Source of the DNA: JBDREW01 sp043819385
GTDB lineage: Bacteria; Patescibacteriota; Minisyncoccia; Minisyncoccales; GWA2-38-27
Direction of reading: 5' to 3'
Assembly (NCBI GenBank): GCA_043819385.1
Contig: JBDREW010000027.1
Location: 1-13,488 of the forward strand
Length of the DNA: 13,488 nucleotides
The translations under genes were made by a program, and so were the position numbers. This document shows positions 7,420-13,450 of this stretch, in pieces (positions within the stretch are counted from its first letter, which is position 1; every line of letters begins with the position of its first letter). Below the pieces are notes generated by a model. The model was not told the origin of the DNA, searched no databases, and worked only from the letters and a program-made list of their open reading frames with translations.

Positions 7420-8883
7420 ATGATTATTCCAAAAGAAATAAAATCTGTTTTAGAAAAATTAGAAAAAAAAGGATTTGAGGCCTATTTAGTAGGTGGTTGT
7501 GTGCGTGATTTACTTTTAAATAAAAAACCAAAAGATTGGGACATTACTACCAATGCTAAACCAAAAGAAATTGAAAAAATATTTCCAAAGAATTTTTCTG
7601 ATAATAATTTTGGAACTGTTGGTGTTTTGACTGGTTCAAAAGATAAATCTTTAGAGCAGGTTGAAATTACTCCTTTTAGAACAGAAGAAAAATATACTGA
7701 TAAAAGACATCCCGACAAAGTTGAATGGGCAAAAACAATTGAAGAGGACTTATCACGCAGAGATTTTACAATTAATTCTATTGCTTTAAAAAATCAAAAA
7801 AATAAATCAAAATCTAAAATTATAGATTTATTTGAGGGAGAAAAAGATTTAAATAATAAAATTATTAGAACAGTTGGAAAAGCAGATGATAGATTTGAAG
7901 AAGATGCTTTAAGAATGTTAAGGGCAGTTAGGTTTGCTGTTGTTTTTAATTTTGAAATTGAGAAAAAAACTGCTGAAGCAATTAAGAAAAATTCTTATTG
8001 GTTAAAAATGATTTCTAAAGAAAGAATAAGAGATGAATTATTAAAAATTATTATGTCAGATTATGCTGATAAAGGAATCGAACTTTTAAGAGAACTAAAA
8101 CTTTTGCAATATATTATTCCAGAATTAGAAGAGAATTATAAGGTGGGACAAAATAAACATCATATATATGATTGTTATGAGCATGCCTTATTTTCTTTGA
8201 AATATGCAGTTAAAAAGAAATTTAATAAGCATGTTCGTTTATCTGCCTTGCTTCATGATATTGCTAAGCCAAGAGTTAAGGAAGGAGAAGGATCTAATTC
8301 TACTTTCTATAACCATGAAATAGTTGGAGCAAAAATGACAATTCAGATATTAAATCGTTTGAGATTTTCTAAAAAAGATATTGAAAAAGTAACAAAATTA
8401 GTTCGTTATCATTTATTTTATTATAATGTTGATGAAGTTGGAGAAGCGTCTGTAAGACGATTAGTTCGTAAAGTTGGAATAGAAAGTATGGAAGAACTTT
8501 TACAAGTTAGAATGGCTGATAGAATTGGTTCAGGAGTTCCAAAAGCAGAACCATATAAACTTCGTCATCTTAAATATTTAATTGAAAAAGTTTCTCAAGA
8601 TCCAATTTCAGTTAAAACATTGAAAGTTAATGGAAAGGATGTGATGAAAATTTTAGATATATCCCCTAGTCAAAAAATTGGTCAAATATTAGATGTATTA
8701 TTTGGATATGTTTTGTCTGATCCAGAAAAAAATAAAAAAGATTTTTTAGAAAAAGAAATTGAAAAATTAGGAAAATTATCAGAAAAAGAATTAAAAGAAA
8801 AATCAGAACAAGCTAAAAAAGAAAGACAAAATATTGAAATAAAAAAAGACAAAATGACAAAAGATAAATATTGGGTGACGTAG
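7420..8883 (+). CDS. cca: CCA-adding tRNA nucleotidyltransferase with HD domain (poly(A) polymerase family)
   Basis: It adds or repairs the 3' CCA of tRNAs using CTP and ATP. The 487 residues carry the class II nucleotidyltransferase head: YLVGGCVRDLL with Gly25-Gly26, the DWD metal-binding acids (Asp39, Asp41), a likely third acid in VEITPFRTE (Glu82), and RRDFTINSIAL (113-123). The ERxxxE-like neck includes RMLRAVRFA (165-173). An HD phosphohydrolase domain spans about 245-375 with ALLHDIAKP (His279-Asp280), as in bacterial CCA enzymes that also have 2',3'-cyclic phosphatase activity. The tail (about 440-487) is Lys/Glu-rich. Poly(A) polymerase activity cannot be excluded from sequence, but the tRNA context supports the CCA role: the downstream tRNA-Ala lacks an encoded CCA. 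The start is ATG without Shine-Dalgarno. Confidence 0.93.
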   Translation: MIIPKEIKSVLEKLEKKGFEAYLVGGCVRDLLLNKKPKDWDITTNAKPKEIEKIFPKNFSDNNFGTVGVLTGSKDKSLEQVEITPFRTEEKYTDKRHPDKVEWAKTIEEDLSRRDFTINSIALKNQKNKSKSKIIDLFEGEKDLNNKIIRTVGKADDRFEEDALRMLRAVRFAVVFNFEIEKKTAEAIKKNSYWLKMISKERIRDELLKIIMSDYADKGIELLRELKLLQYIIPELEENYKVGQNKHHIYDCYEHALFSLKYAVKKKFNKHVRLSALLHDIAKPRVKEGEGSNSTFYNHEIVGAKMTIQILNRLRFSKKDIEKVTKLVRYHLFYYNVDEVGEASVRRLVRKVGIESMEELLQVRMADRIGSGVPKAEPYKLRHLKYLIEKVSQDPISVKTLKVNGKDVMKILDISPSQKIGQILDVLFGYVLSDPEKNKKDFLEKEIEKLGKLSEKELKEKSEQAKKERQNIEIKKDKMTKDKYWVT

Positions 8884-8967
8884 GAAAGTCAAAAATTAAA
8901 TATCAAAATTGATTAATTTTTAAATTTTAAGATGTGGTTTCGCATTTCGCATTTTAATTTTTTTATC

Positions 8968-9038
8968 GGGCCTGTAGTATAGTGGTAGTATATTGCATTC
9001 GCATTGCAAAGACGTGAGTTCAATTCTCGCTAGGTCCA
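8968..9038 (+). tRNA. tRNA-Ala (anticodon CGC), CCA not encoded
   Basis: The acceptor stem GGGCCTG/TAGGTCC contains G3-U70 (8970 with 9035), the alanine identity pair, with discriminator A. The anticodon arm TTGCA/TGCAA is a perfect 5-bp stem around the loop TTCGCAT, giving CGC (codon GCG). The T-arm is GTGAG-TTCAATT-CTCGC. The D-arm is short (71 bases in total) but keeps GG. The bases after the discriminator are TTA, so CCA must be added by the neighbouring enzyme. No clear promoter is visible; it may be co-transcribed with cca. Confidence 0.9.
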
Positions 9039-9335
9039 TTAAATACGTTTTTCTTTAGTAGTGTTTGTTAGAAAAAGTCAGGATTCATTTTGAACAAAAT
9101 TTCGGTAAGAATATAAAAAAATTAAAGCAAATAAAAGAACTTTCACAAAATCATTTCTCAAAATTTGTCGATATTTTTTATAATTTTATAATCAAATTAA
9201 AAACAGATGGGATTATTAATTTGATAATTAAAAAATTAAAACATTGCAAAAAATCATCAAAGTGTTAGATATTTTAGTTGGTGTCTTAATCAAATAAATT
9301 TATGAATTTGTTTATTTCTAAAATCTATCAGATAT

Positions 9336-9363
9336 TTGACAAAATACATATTTTTGTTATAGG
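9336..9363 (+). promoter_or_regulatory. Promoter of the Nudix gene
   Basis: A perfect -35 TTGACA (9336-9341) is followed after 16 bases by TATAGG (9358-9363), with a TGT extension at 9355-9357. Transcription would start near 9370, giving a leader of about 60 bases. This is the best sigma70-type match in the window. Confidence 0.6.
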
Positions 9364-9418
9364 ATGTAAAACCAAGATAGATCGTTCTGGTAAGTACATT
9401 AATAATCAAAAATCCAAA

Positions 9419-9423
9419 AAGGA
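9419..9423 (+). promoter_or_regulatory. Shine-Dalgarno AAGGA that decides the Nudix start
   Basis: AAGGA ends 7 bases before the ATG at 9431. It is the only well-placed Shine-Dalgarno in front of a gene in this window and supports 9431 over the in-frame ATG at 9302. Confidence 0.6.
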
Positions 9424-9430
9424 CAAAGAA

Positions 9431-10078
9431 ATGAAAAAATATAAATTAGAGCAGTTTCTTCAAGATTCTCAAGCGGATATTGGAACAGGATTGTTAATAA
9501 CTCGTGGTTTTGGTTTTTGTTTTACTTTGAAGCAACCTCATCGTTGGGGTAAAACAAAAGCAGGTTTTTCAATTCTTCCTTTTGGTGGGATTGGTGGAAA
9601 AGTGGAACAGAATGAATTGCCGGCTACTTCACTTTATCGGGAAGCGATAGAAGAAGTTGGGTCAGATGTAGAAATCGTGAAATATGGTAATCAGACTATT
9701 TTAATGGATTCTGATTCTATCCAGAAAATTTCTCTTGTTACTGATTTATTGAATGAACCGTTGCCCATTATTATCTTTCGTATTCCTCGAGCAGAAGTTG
9801 GACGTAAGTTGTTTACTAATGTTTTAATTTATGCCGGTAAATTTACTTCAAGTGAAATTAAATCGATTGATGATCCTGCTCTGTTCGAGATGAATGGAGA
9901 ATTGCTTTTGCATTTGGTGAAAAAGCCGATGTCGGTCAAAGAATTCCGGCAAGCAGGTGGTAAAATCATTTCAAAAATTGAATTACCTGATAATGGAATT
10001 CTCAAACCAATCGGTACGGCCATTGCTATAGCCCGCTGTTTGAAAGCTAAGGTAATCACTTCACAGACATTTGAATAA
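9431..10078 (+). CDS. Nudix hydrolase
   Basis: The 215-residue protein has a full Nudix box at 56-78: Gly56-x5-Glu62-x7-Arg70-Glu71-x2-Glu74-Glu75-x-Gly77, read in GKVEQNE, LPATSLY and REAIEEVGS. It is preceded by SILPFGGIGG (47-56), the usual strand and loop before the box. Such enzymes use metal ions to cleave a nucleoside diphosphate linked to another group; the substrate is not predictable here. About 70 residues after the box include a hydrophobic strand (LPIIIFRIP) and a C-terminal region without a motif I know. The start was chosen by the Shine-Dalgarno and promoter. Base use stands out: in 9541-9600, 24 of 60 bases are G or C against 11 of 60 in 10501-10560, and CCG, CGG and GCC codons occur. 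This suggests later acquisition. A functional link with the genes downstream is possible but not shown. Confidence 0.88.
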   Translation: MKKYKLEQFLQDSQADIGTGLLITRGFGFCFTLKQPHRWGKTKAGFSILPFGGIGGKVEQNELPATSLYREAIEEVGSDVEIVKYGNQTILMDSDSIQKISLVTDLLNEPLPIIIFRIPRAEVGRKLFTNVLIYAGKFTSSEIKSIDDPALFEMNGELLLHLVKKPMSVKEFRQAGGKIISKIELPDNGILKPIGTAIAIARCLKAKVITSQTFE

Positions 10079-10150
10079 AAAGTATTATGCCCATCATAAT
10101 TTTTACAAATGAGTCGGAAACTGTAAAAAATATAAGGGGCGTATCAATTT

Positions 10151-10173
10151 CGTATTTCACTTTGCGAAATACG
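10151..10173. repeat. Hairpin between the Nudix and HTH-kinase genes
   Basis: CGTATTTC (10151-10158) pairs perfectly with GAAATACG (10166-10173) around a 7-base loop. No T-run follows on either strand, so it is a poor terminator. CGTATCAA on the left and CGCTATCAA on the right flank it as near direct repeats. AAGGAG (10179-10184) lies just after but has no usable start codon at proper distance. It could be an operator, a processing site or the remnant of a small element. Confidence 0.5.
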
Positions 10174-10249
10174 CTATCAAGGAGTGTTATATAAAATTTA
10201 TAGTCATACTACCATAAGTATATTAATATTATTAAATGATATAAAATAT

Positions 10250-11575
10250 ATGGAAAATAACAATCCATATTTAGCCACAAATGAAATAGCTAAATTATTT
10301 AATGTTGGAGTTACTAATGTTTATCGCTGGGAAAAACAAGGCCTCATAAAATCTCACCGATTTAATCTAAAAGGAAAGAAACTTTTTGCAAAAGAAGAAA
10401 TTTTGAAGTTAATAGATAATAATAAACATATAGACTCTACAGATGTAAGACTTTTAGAGAATTGTAATAGTATAGAAGTTGGAACTAAGGCTAAAAATAT
10501 TAAAATAATCAAAGAAAAGGGTAAATGCTTAATTCCAAAAACTTTAATTATTAATATCAATATTTTTAATCAATTATTAGTAGAAAATAAAATTTCAGAT
10601 CCTTTAAATTATAATTGGTCTAAATTTGAAATCCCTGTCAAATATCAAAAAATAATTCTTGAAAAAATTAATCAAGAATTTGATGACAATCCTTTAGTTA
10701 TTAGAAGTTCGGCGACCTGTGAGGATTCCCCTTTATTGAGTTTCGCTGGTCAATATTCAAGCTTTCTCAATATAAGAGGTGAAAAAAATATTATTAAAGC
10801 AATTAAGTTATGTTATCAATCTCTATTTAGTAGCAATGCCAAAATATACTCGAAAATAAACGGTATCAGACTAGAATATGAAAGCATGGCGATTGCTGTT
10901 CAAGAGTTGGTACCAGTAATATTTGCTGGCGTAATATTTACTGCCGATCCAGTTAACCAAGACGATAAAAGAATGATTGTCGAATATACAGAGGGTTTTG
11001 GGGATTCTATAGTTAGCGGACATAAAAAACCAATACTAAAAGAGATTAAGAAAACAAAAATAAATAATTTTGAAAATATATTTTTAAAAAAGTTGTCAAA
11101 AATAGCATTAGATTTAGAAAAAATATTTGGCAATCCTCAAGATATTGAATGGGGATGGGACGGGCGGGAGATATATATTTTTCAAAGTAGAAATATTACA
11201 ACGTTAGATAAACATCCCAAAACAATAAATTACACTTTTAACAAAAACAAAATTATTGGAACTGGGATTGTTGCTTGTAAGGGTATATCTAGCGGATTTT
11301 TAAAAATCATTAATACTATTGAAGATTATGAAAAAATAAAAAAAGACGATGTGATTTTAGTGAGATGTAAAACTGACATCTCTTTGATCAAAAAAATTTC
11401 ACTTATTAACGCTTTAATAATAAATGGCGGTATTCTTTCACATATGGCGGTGATAGCTAGAGAGTTTAACATTTCTTGTTTAGTAGAACCAGAAATAGTC
11501 AATGGAAAAATTGAGAAATATGCAAATAAAAAAATCATTGTTGACACAATAAAAGAAAAAATATTATTAATTTAA
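10250..11575 (+). CDS. HTH - PEP-synthase-type ATP-binding domain - phosphohistidine swivel domain fusion
   Basis: The 441 residues form three parts. Residues 6-56 are an excisionase/MerR-type HTH (LATNEIAKLFNVGVTNVYRW, then an Arg- and Lys-rich wing). Residues 77-320 are a PPDK_N / PEP-synthase ATP-binding domain: GTKAKNIKII in place of GGKGANL (Lys80), IRSSATCEDSPLLSFAGQ (151-168), AVQELVPVIFAGVIFTADP and IYIFQSRNIT at its end. Residues 335-435 are the PEP-utiliser swivel with NGGILSHMAVIARE and catalytic His398. In rifampin phosphotransferase and PEP synthase the swivel carries phosphate from ATP to an acceptor held by a further domain; that domain is absent here. All key ATP and His motifs are kept, so it should make phosphohistidine. 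The ATG at 10250 is preferred over the in-frame GTG at 10184, which lies inside AAGGAGTG. It leads a three-gene run with an 8-base gap to the next gene. The acceptor is unknown. Confidence 0.85.
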   Translation: MENNNPYLATNEIAKLFNVGVTNVYRWEKQGLIKSHRFNLKGKKLFAKEEILKLIDNNKHIDSTDVRLLENCNSIEVGTKAKNIKIIKEKGKCLIPKTLIININIFNQLLVENKISDPLNYNWSKFEIPVKYQKIILEKINQEFDDNPLVIRSSATCEDSPLLSFAGQYSSFLNIRGEKNIIKAIKLCYQSLFSSNAKIYSKINGIRLEYESMAIAVQELVPVIFAGVIFTADPVNQDDKRMIVEYTEGFGDSIVSGHKKPILKEIKKTKINNFENIFLKKLSKIALDLEKIFGNPQDIEWGWDGREIYIFQSRNITTLDKHPKTINYTFNKNKIIGTGIVACKGISSGFLKIINTIEDYEKIKKDDVILVRCKTDISLIKKISLINALIINGGILSHMAVIAREFNISCLVEPEIVNGKIEKYANKKIIVDTIKEKILLI

Positions 11576-11583
11576 AAAAATAT

Positions 11584-12375
11584 ATGGAGTTACAACTTTT
11601 TGTTTACAAAAATATAGCGATACATTTTTATTACTCAAAGGATAGTATTGTTAATGGTAAAATAAATATTGAGAACATTTTTATTTATTTTCCAGGATTA
11701 CCACAAATAATTAATGAAGACTTTTTTGTGGATAAAGTAAATAAAAACACAGCCTTTTTTAGTGTTTATTATTCTGGAAGCTGGTTAAGTGGTGGCAGTT
11801 TTACTTACGAAAATTGCAAAAAAACAGTAGAGTTGGCAGTTGAATTTGTAAAACGTAAAAAGGGAATAAAAACTTTTGATAATAAAGAAATAAGTTGGAG
11901 CTACAAAAATTTACATGTCATGGGGTACAGCTTTTCTGGTAATCCAATTGTTTCTGCAAAAATATCAAAAACAGATGTGAAAAATGTTATTTTATTTGCT
12001 CCACTACTTTTTTTAAACAAAAAAGAGGTTTTTGGATATTTACAAGATGAGAAAGTAATAAATAACTTTTACGACTTTAATTTATTTTATCTAGAATTTC
12101 TTAGAAGAGGTTATAAAATCGTATTTAAGGGAATAGAAAGACAAAGTTGGAATAAATATTTTTCTGGTGAAGACGTTAAATCTTTTATTAAAATGAATAA
12201 TAATTATCCTAATATTCTTATATTCCATGGGAAATCAGATAAAAAAATTAATTACATTAGCTCCATGTTTTTTCAAAAGAAAAAGTATTCTAGAACAAAA
12301 GTGTTTTTAGTAGATAATGTTGGTCATGATTTAGAAAAACTTTTTGATGTAAATCAGATAAAAAAATTAATCTAA
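11584..12375 (+). CDS. Alpha/beta-hydrolase fold protein
   Basis: The 263 residues show the order of an alpha/beta-hydrolase. A strand ends in FPGLPQ (36-41, oxyanion-hole position). The nucleophile elbow is HVMGYSFSGNP with Ser116; the usual GxSxG reads G-Y-S-F-S-G, so the last Gly is shifted one residue. Strands ILFAP (136-140) and ILIFHGKSDKKI supply the acid Asp219, and VGHDL supplies His248. The triad Ser116-Asp219-His248 is therefore complete. An insertion rich in Phe, Tyr and Asn (about 143-205) takes the cap position. No signal peptide is seen, so it is cytoplasmic. The substrate could be an ester, thioester, amide or peptide. It sits 8 bases after the HTH-kinase fusion and 10 bases before the DUF62 gene, so the three are almost certainly one transcript. 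Confidence 0.75.
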   Translation: MELQLFVYKNIAIHFYYSKDSIVNGKINIENIFIYFPGLPQIINEDFFVDKVNKNTAFFSVYYSGSWLSGGSFTYENCKKTVELAVEFVKRKKGIKTFDNKEISWSYKNLHVMGYSFSGNPIVSAKISKTDVKNVILFAPLLFLNKKEVFGYLQDEKVINNFYDFNLFYLEFLRRGYKIVFKGIERQSWNKYFSGEDVKSFIKMNNNYPNILIFHGKSDKKINYISSMFFQKKKYSRTKVFLVDNVGHDLEKLFDVNQIKKLI

Positions 12376-12385
12376 CTTTTTGATT

Positions 12386-13132
12386 ATGAAAAAACGAATA
12401 GTATTTATAACTGATTGCATTGATACAGCATATAATGAATTAAGGGGAGTAATCTTATGTAATATTAAAAATGAAGAAATAGTAGTTGAGCCAGTTGTCC
12501 CAGTTGCTCCATTTTCAATTATTAATGGAAATTTTATTCTTAGCTTAATGGCTGACGTTTATCCTGAAGGCACTATTTTTTCTATAATACTAAATCCGTT
12601 GAAAGAAAGATCAGCTCGATTAATTGGGAAAACCAAGAGAAAAGACATTTATTTCATGGGGGCAAATACTGGCGTTTTTACTTGGCTTTTTAGAGATTTT
12701 GGTGTAGAGGAATTATATGAATTAAATGATCCTGGGTTTTTTCCGTTTGGCGGAAAACATGTTCATGCTCCCGCGGTAGCACAGATAGCACTTGGAAAAC
12801 CGCTAAATAAATTAGGGCATTTTTTTGATATTAAAAATGTCACTAAGCTTGATATTTTTGAAGGAACTATCGTACATATTGATAATTTTGGGTTAATGAA
12901 ATTTATTGGCGATTTAACTGGGTTAAATGAAGGAAATAAATTAAATGTTAATGTTAACGGAAAAACATTAAATGTAGTTTATGCTAAAAGAATGATGAGC
13001 CGAGAAACTGGAGAATGGGTAATCTATTCTGGAAGCTCTTTTGGCTTACCTGAATTGGGCAAAGTGAGAGAAAATGGAGCTAAAGAATTAAATGCAAAAA
13101 TTGGAGATATAATTACTTTTAAAAAGATTTAA
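12386..13132 (+). CDS. DUF62 family protein (SAM hydroxide adenosyltransferase / fluorinase superfamily), divergent active site
   Basis: The 248 residues align by eye over their full length with the DUF62 family, whose members split S-adenosylmethionine with water (hydrolases) or a halide (fluorinase, chlorinase). Landmarks are VFITDCIDTAYNELRGVI (the family's TDFG...D.YVG.MKG), YPEGTIF, NPLKERSARLI, YFMGANTGVF (usual VPDNG), HAPAVAQIALGKPLNKLG, IVHIDNFG, and the C-terminal YSGSSFGLPEL and IGDIITF. The hydrolase triad Asp-Arg-His of DPGVGxERR and FHGRD falls on Asn70, Ala77 and Gly122. Arg78, His125 and His127 lie close by and might substitute. Loss of the triad is a trait of the halogenases, but many family members are uncharacterised, so I do not claim halogenase activity. 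The start is the ATG at 12386 rather than TTG at 12380. It is the last gene of the three-gene run. Confidence 0.8.
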   Translation: MKKRIVFITDCIDTAYNELRGVILCNIKNEEIVVEPVVPVAPFSIINGNFILSLMADVYPEGTIFSIILNPLKERSARLIGKTKRKDIYFMGANTGVFTWLFRDFGVEELYELNDPGFFPFGGKHVHAPAVAQIALGKPLNKLGHFFDIKNVTKLDIFEGTIVHIDNFGLMKFIGDLTGLNEGNKLNVNVNGKTLNVVYAKRMMSRETGEWVIYSGSSFGLPELGKVRENGAKELNAKIGDIITFKKI

Positions 13133-13140
13133 ACTATCTA

Positions 13141-13181
13141 AAAAGAAAAAAGCCCCTTAAAATCAAAAATTTTAAAGGGCT
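13141..13181 (-). terminator. Intrinsic terminator on the minus strand
   Basis: The stem 13151-13163 pairs with 13169-13181 (12 of 13 pairs, GC-rich AGCCC/GGGCT at its base) around a 5-base loop. The A-rich 13141-13150 becomes a T-run after the stem only when read on the minus strand. On the plus strand the stem is followed by TGTGTG, so it serves the plus-strand operon poorly. It starts 7 bases after the minus-strand stop at 13188, which supports a gene there. Confidence 0.75.
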
Positions 13182-13187
13182 GTGTGT

Positions 13188-13350
13188 TTAGCATACAAAG
13201 CCTTCGGATCCTAATGGTAAAAGTATAGTCGTCACTTGTTGTCCGATTACTTCGCGAAAGAGCTGGAAATGCCGTTTATTGTTAACTCCAACCAGATAGA
13301 TCCCTGGTAATTGGTGCAGAAGGTAGCAGTTCCATATAAAGTGGATGATA
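13188..13350 (-). pseudogene. 3' remnant of an unidentified minus-strand gene cut off by the insertion sequence
   Basis: A minus-strand frame runs leftward out of the insertion-sequence end and stops with TAA at 13188-13190, directly before a minus-strand terminator. Within the non-element part it encodes about 53 residues including LPGIYLVGVNNKRHFQLF and ILLPLGSEGF. I do not recognise the family. The open frame can be followed to an ATG at 13376 inside the terminal repeat, but that start would be created by the insertion. Base composition differs from the neighbours (26 of 60 bases are G or C in 13201-13260). It might instead be non-coding foreign DNA with a chance frame. Confidence 0.4.
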
Positions 13351-13363
13351 TGAACTGGGCCCC

Positions 13364-13395
13364 AAAAAGTAGACACAATTAAGTGTCTACTTTTT
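13364..13395. terminator. Perfect 13-bp hairpin overlapping the insertion-sequence end
   Basis: The arm 13364-13376 (AAAAAGTAGACAC) is perfectly repeated inverted at 13383-13395 with the loop AATTAA. The T-run on each strand makes it a bidirectional terminator candidate. It would insulate the transposase genes from outside transcription. The left arm is itself the inner part of the terminal repeat. Confidence 0.65.
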
Positions 13396-13410
13396 CTATT
13401 AAGTCGTTTA

Positions 13411-13420
13411 TGTATATAAT
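13411..13420 (+). promoter_or_regulatory. Possible -10 region for the transposase gene
   Basis: TGTATATAAT contains a perfect TATAAT (13415-13420) 30 bases before the orfA ATG. No good -35 is seen, as the upstream position is occupied by the hairpin T-run. Confidence 0.4.
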
Positions 13421-13450
13421 AGAATAATAATTAAAGAATAATAAAATAAT

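Larger units (their letters stand above)
9039..9430. other. 392-base gap without a convincing gene; leader of the Nudix gene at its right end
   Basis: This is very AT-rich. A TTG-started frame at 9065-9268 (67 codons, mostly Lys, Ile, Phe and Asn) has no Shine-Dalgarno and no recognisable motif. An ATG at 9302 in frame with the Nudix gene would add 43 atypical residues, but it lies upstream of the best promoter, so I read it as non-coding. The last 70 bases form the probable leader of the Nudix mRNA and include a period-7 A-rich run (about 9404-9420). Confidence 0.6.

Noticed and set aside
7482..7718. Minus-strand frame inside the CCA enzyme gene
   Set aside because: Shadow of a well-supported gene with intact catalytic motifs on the other strand.
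9065..9268. TTG-started frame of 67 codons after tRNA-Ala
   Set aside because: No Shine-Dalgarno, no motif, and a composition expected of random AT-rich DNA; left as unannotated spacer.
9302..9430. 43-residue N-terminal extension of the Nudix protein from the ATG at 9302
   Set aside because: It lies upstream of the best promoter, and the ATG at 9431 has a well-spaced AAGGA and gives a normal Nudix N-terminus.
10184..10249. GTG start giving 22 extra residues on the HTH fusion protein
   Set aside because: The GTG overlaps AAGGAG itself, and the extra residues precede a complete HTH without adding a recognisable element.
13151..13181. Plus-strand terminator of the DUF62 operon
   Set aside because: The stem is followed by TGTGTG on the plus strand; the T-run is present only on the minus strand, so I assign it there. 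It may still slow plus-strand transcription.
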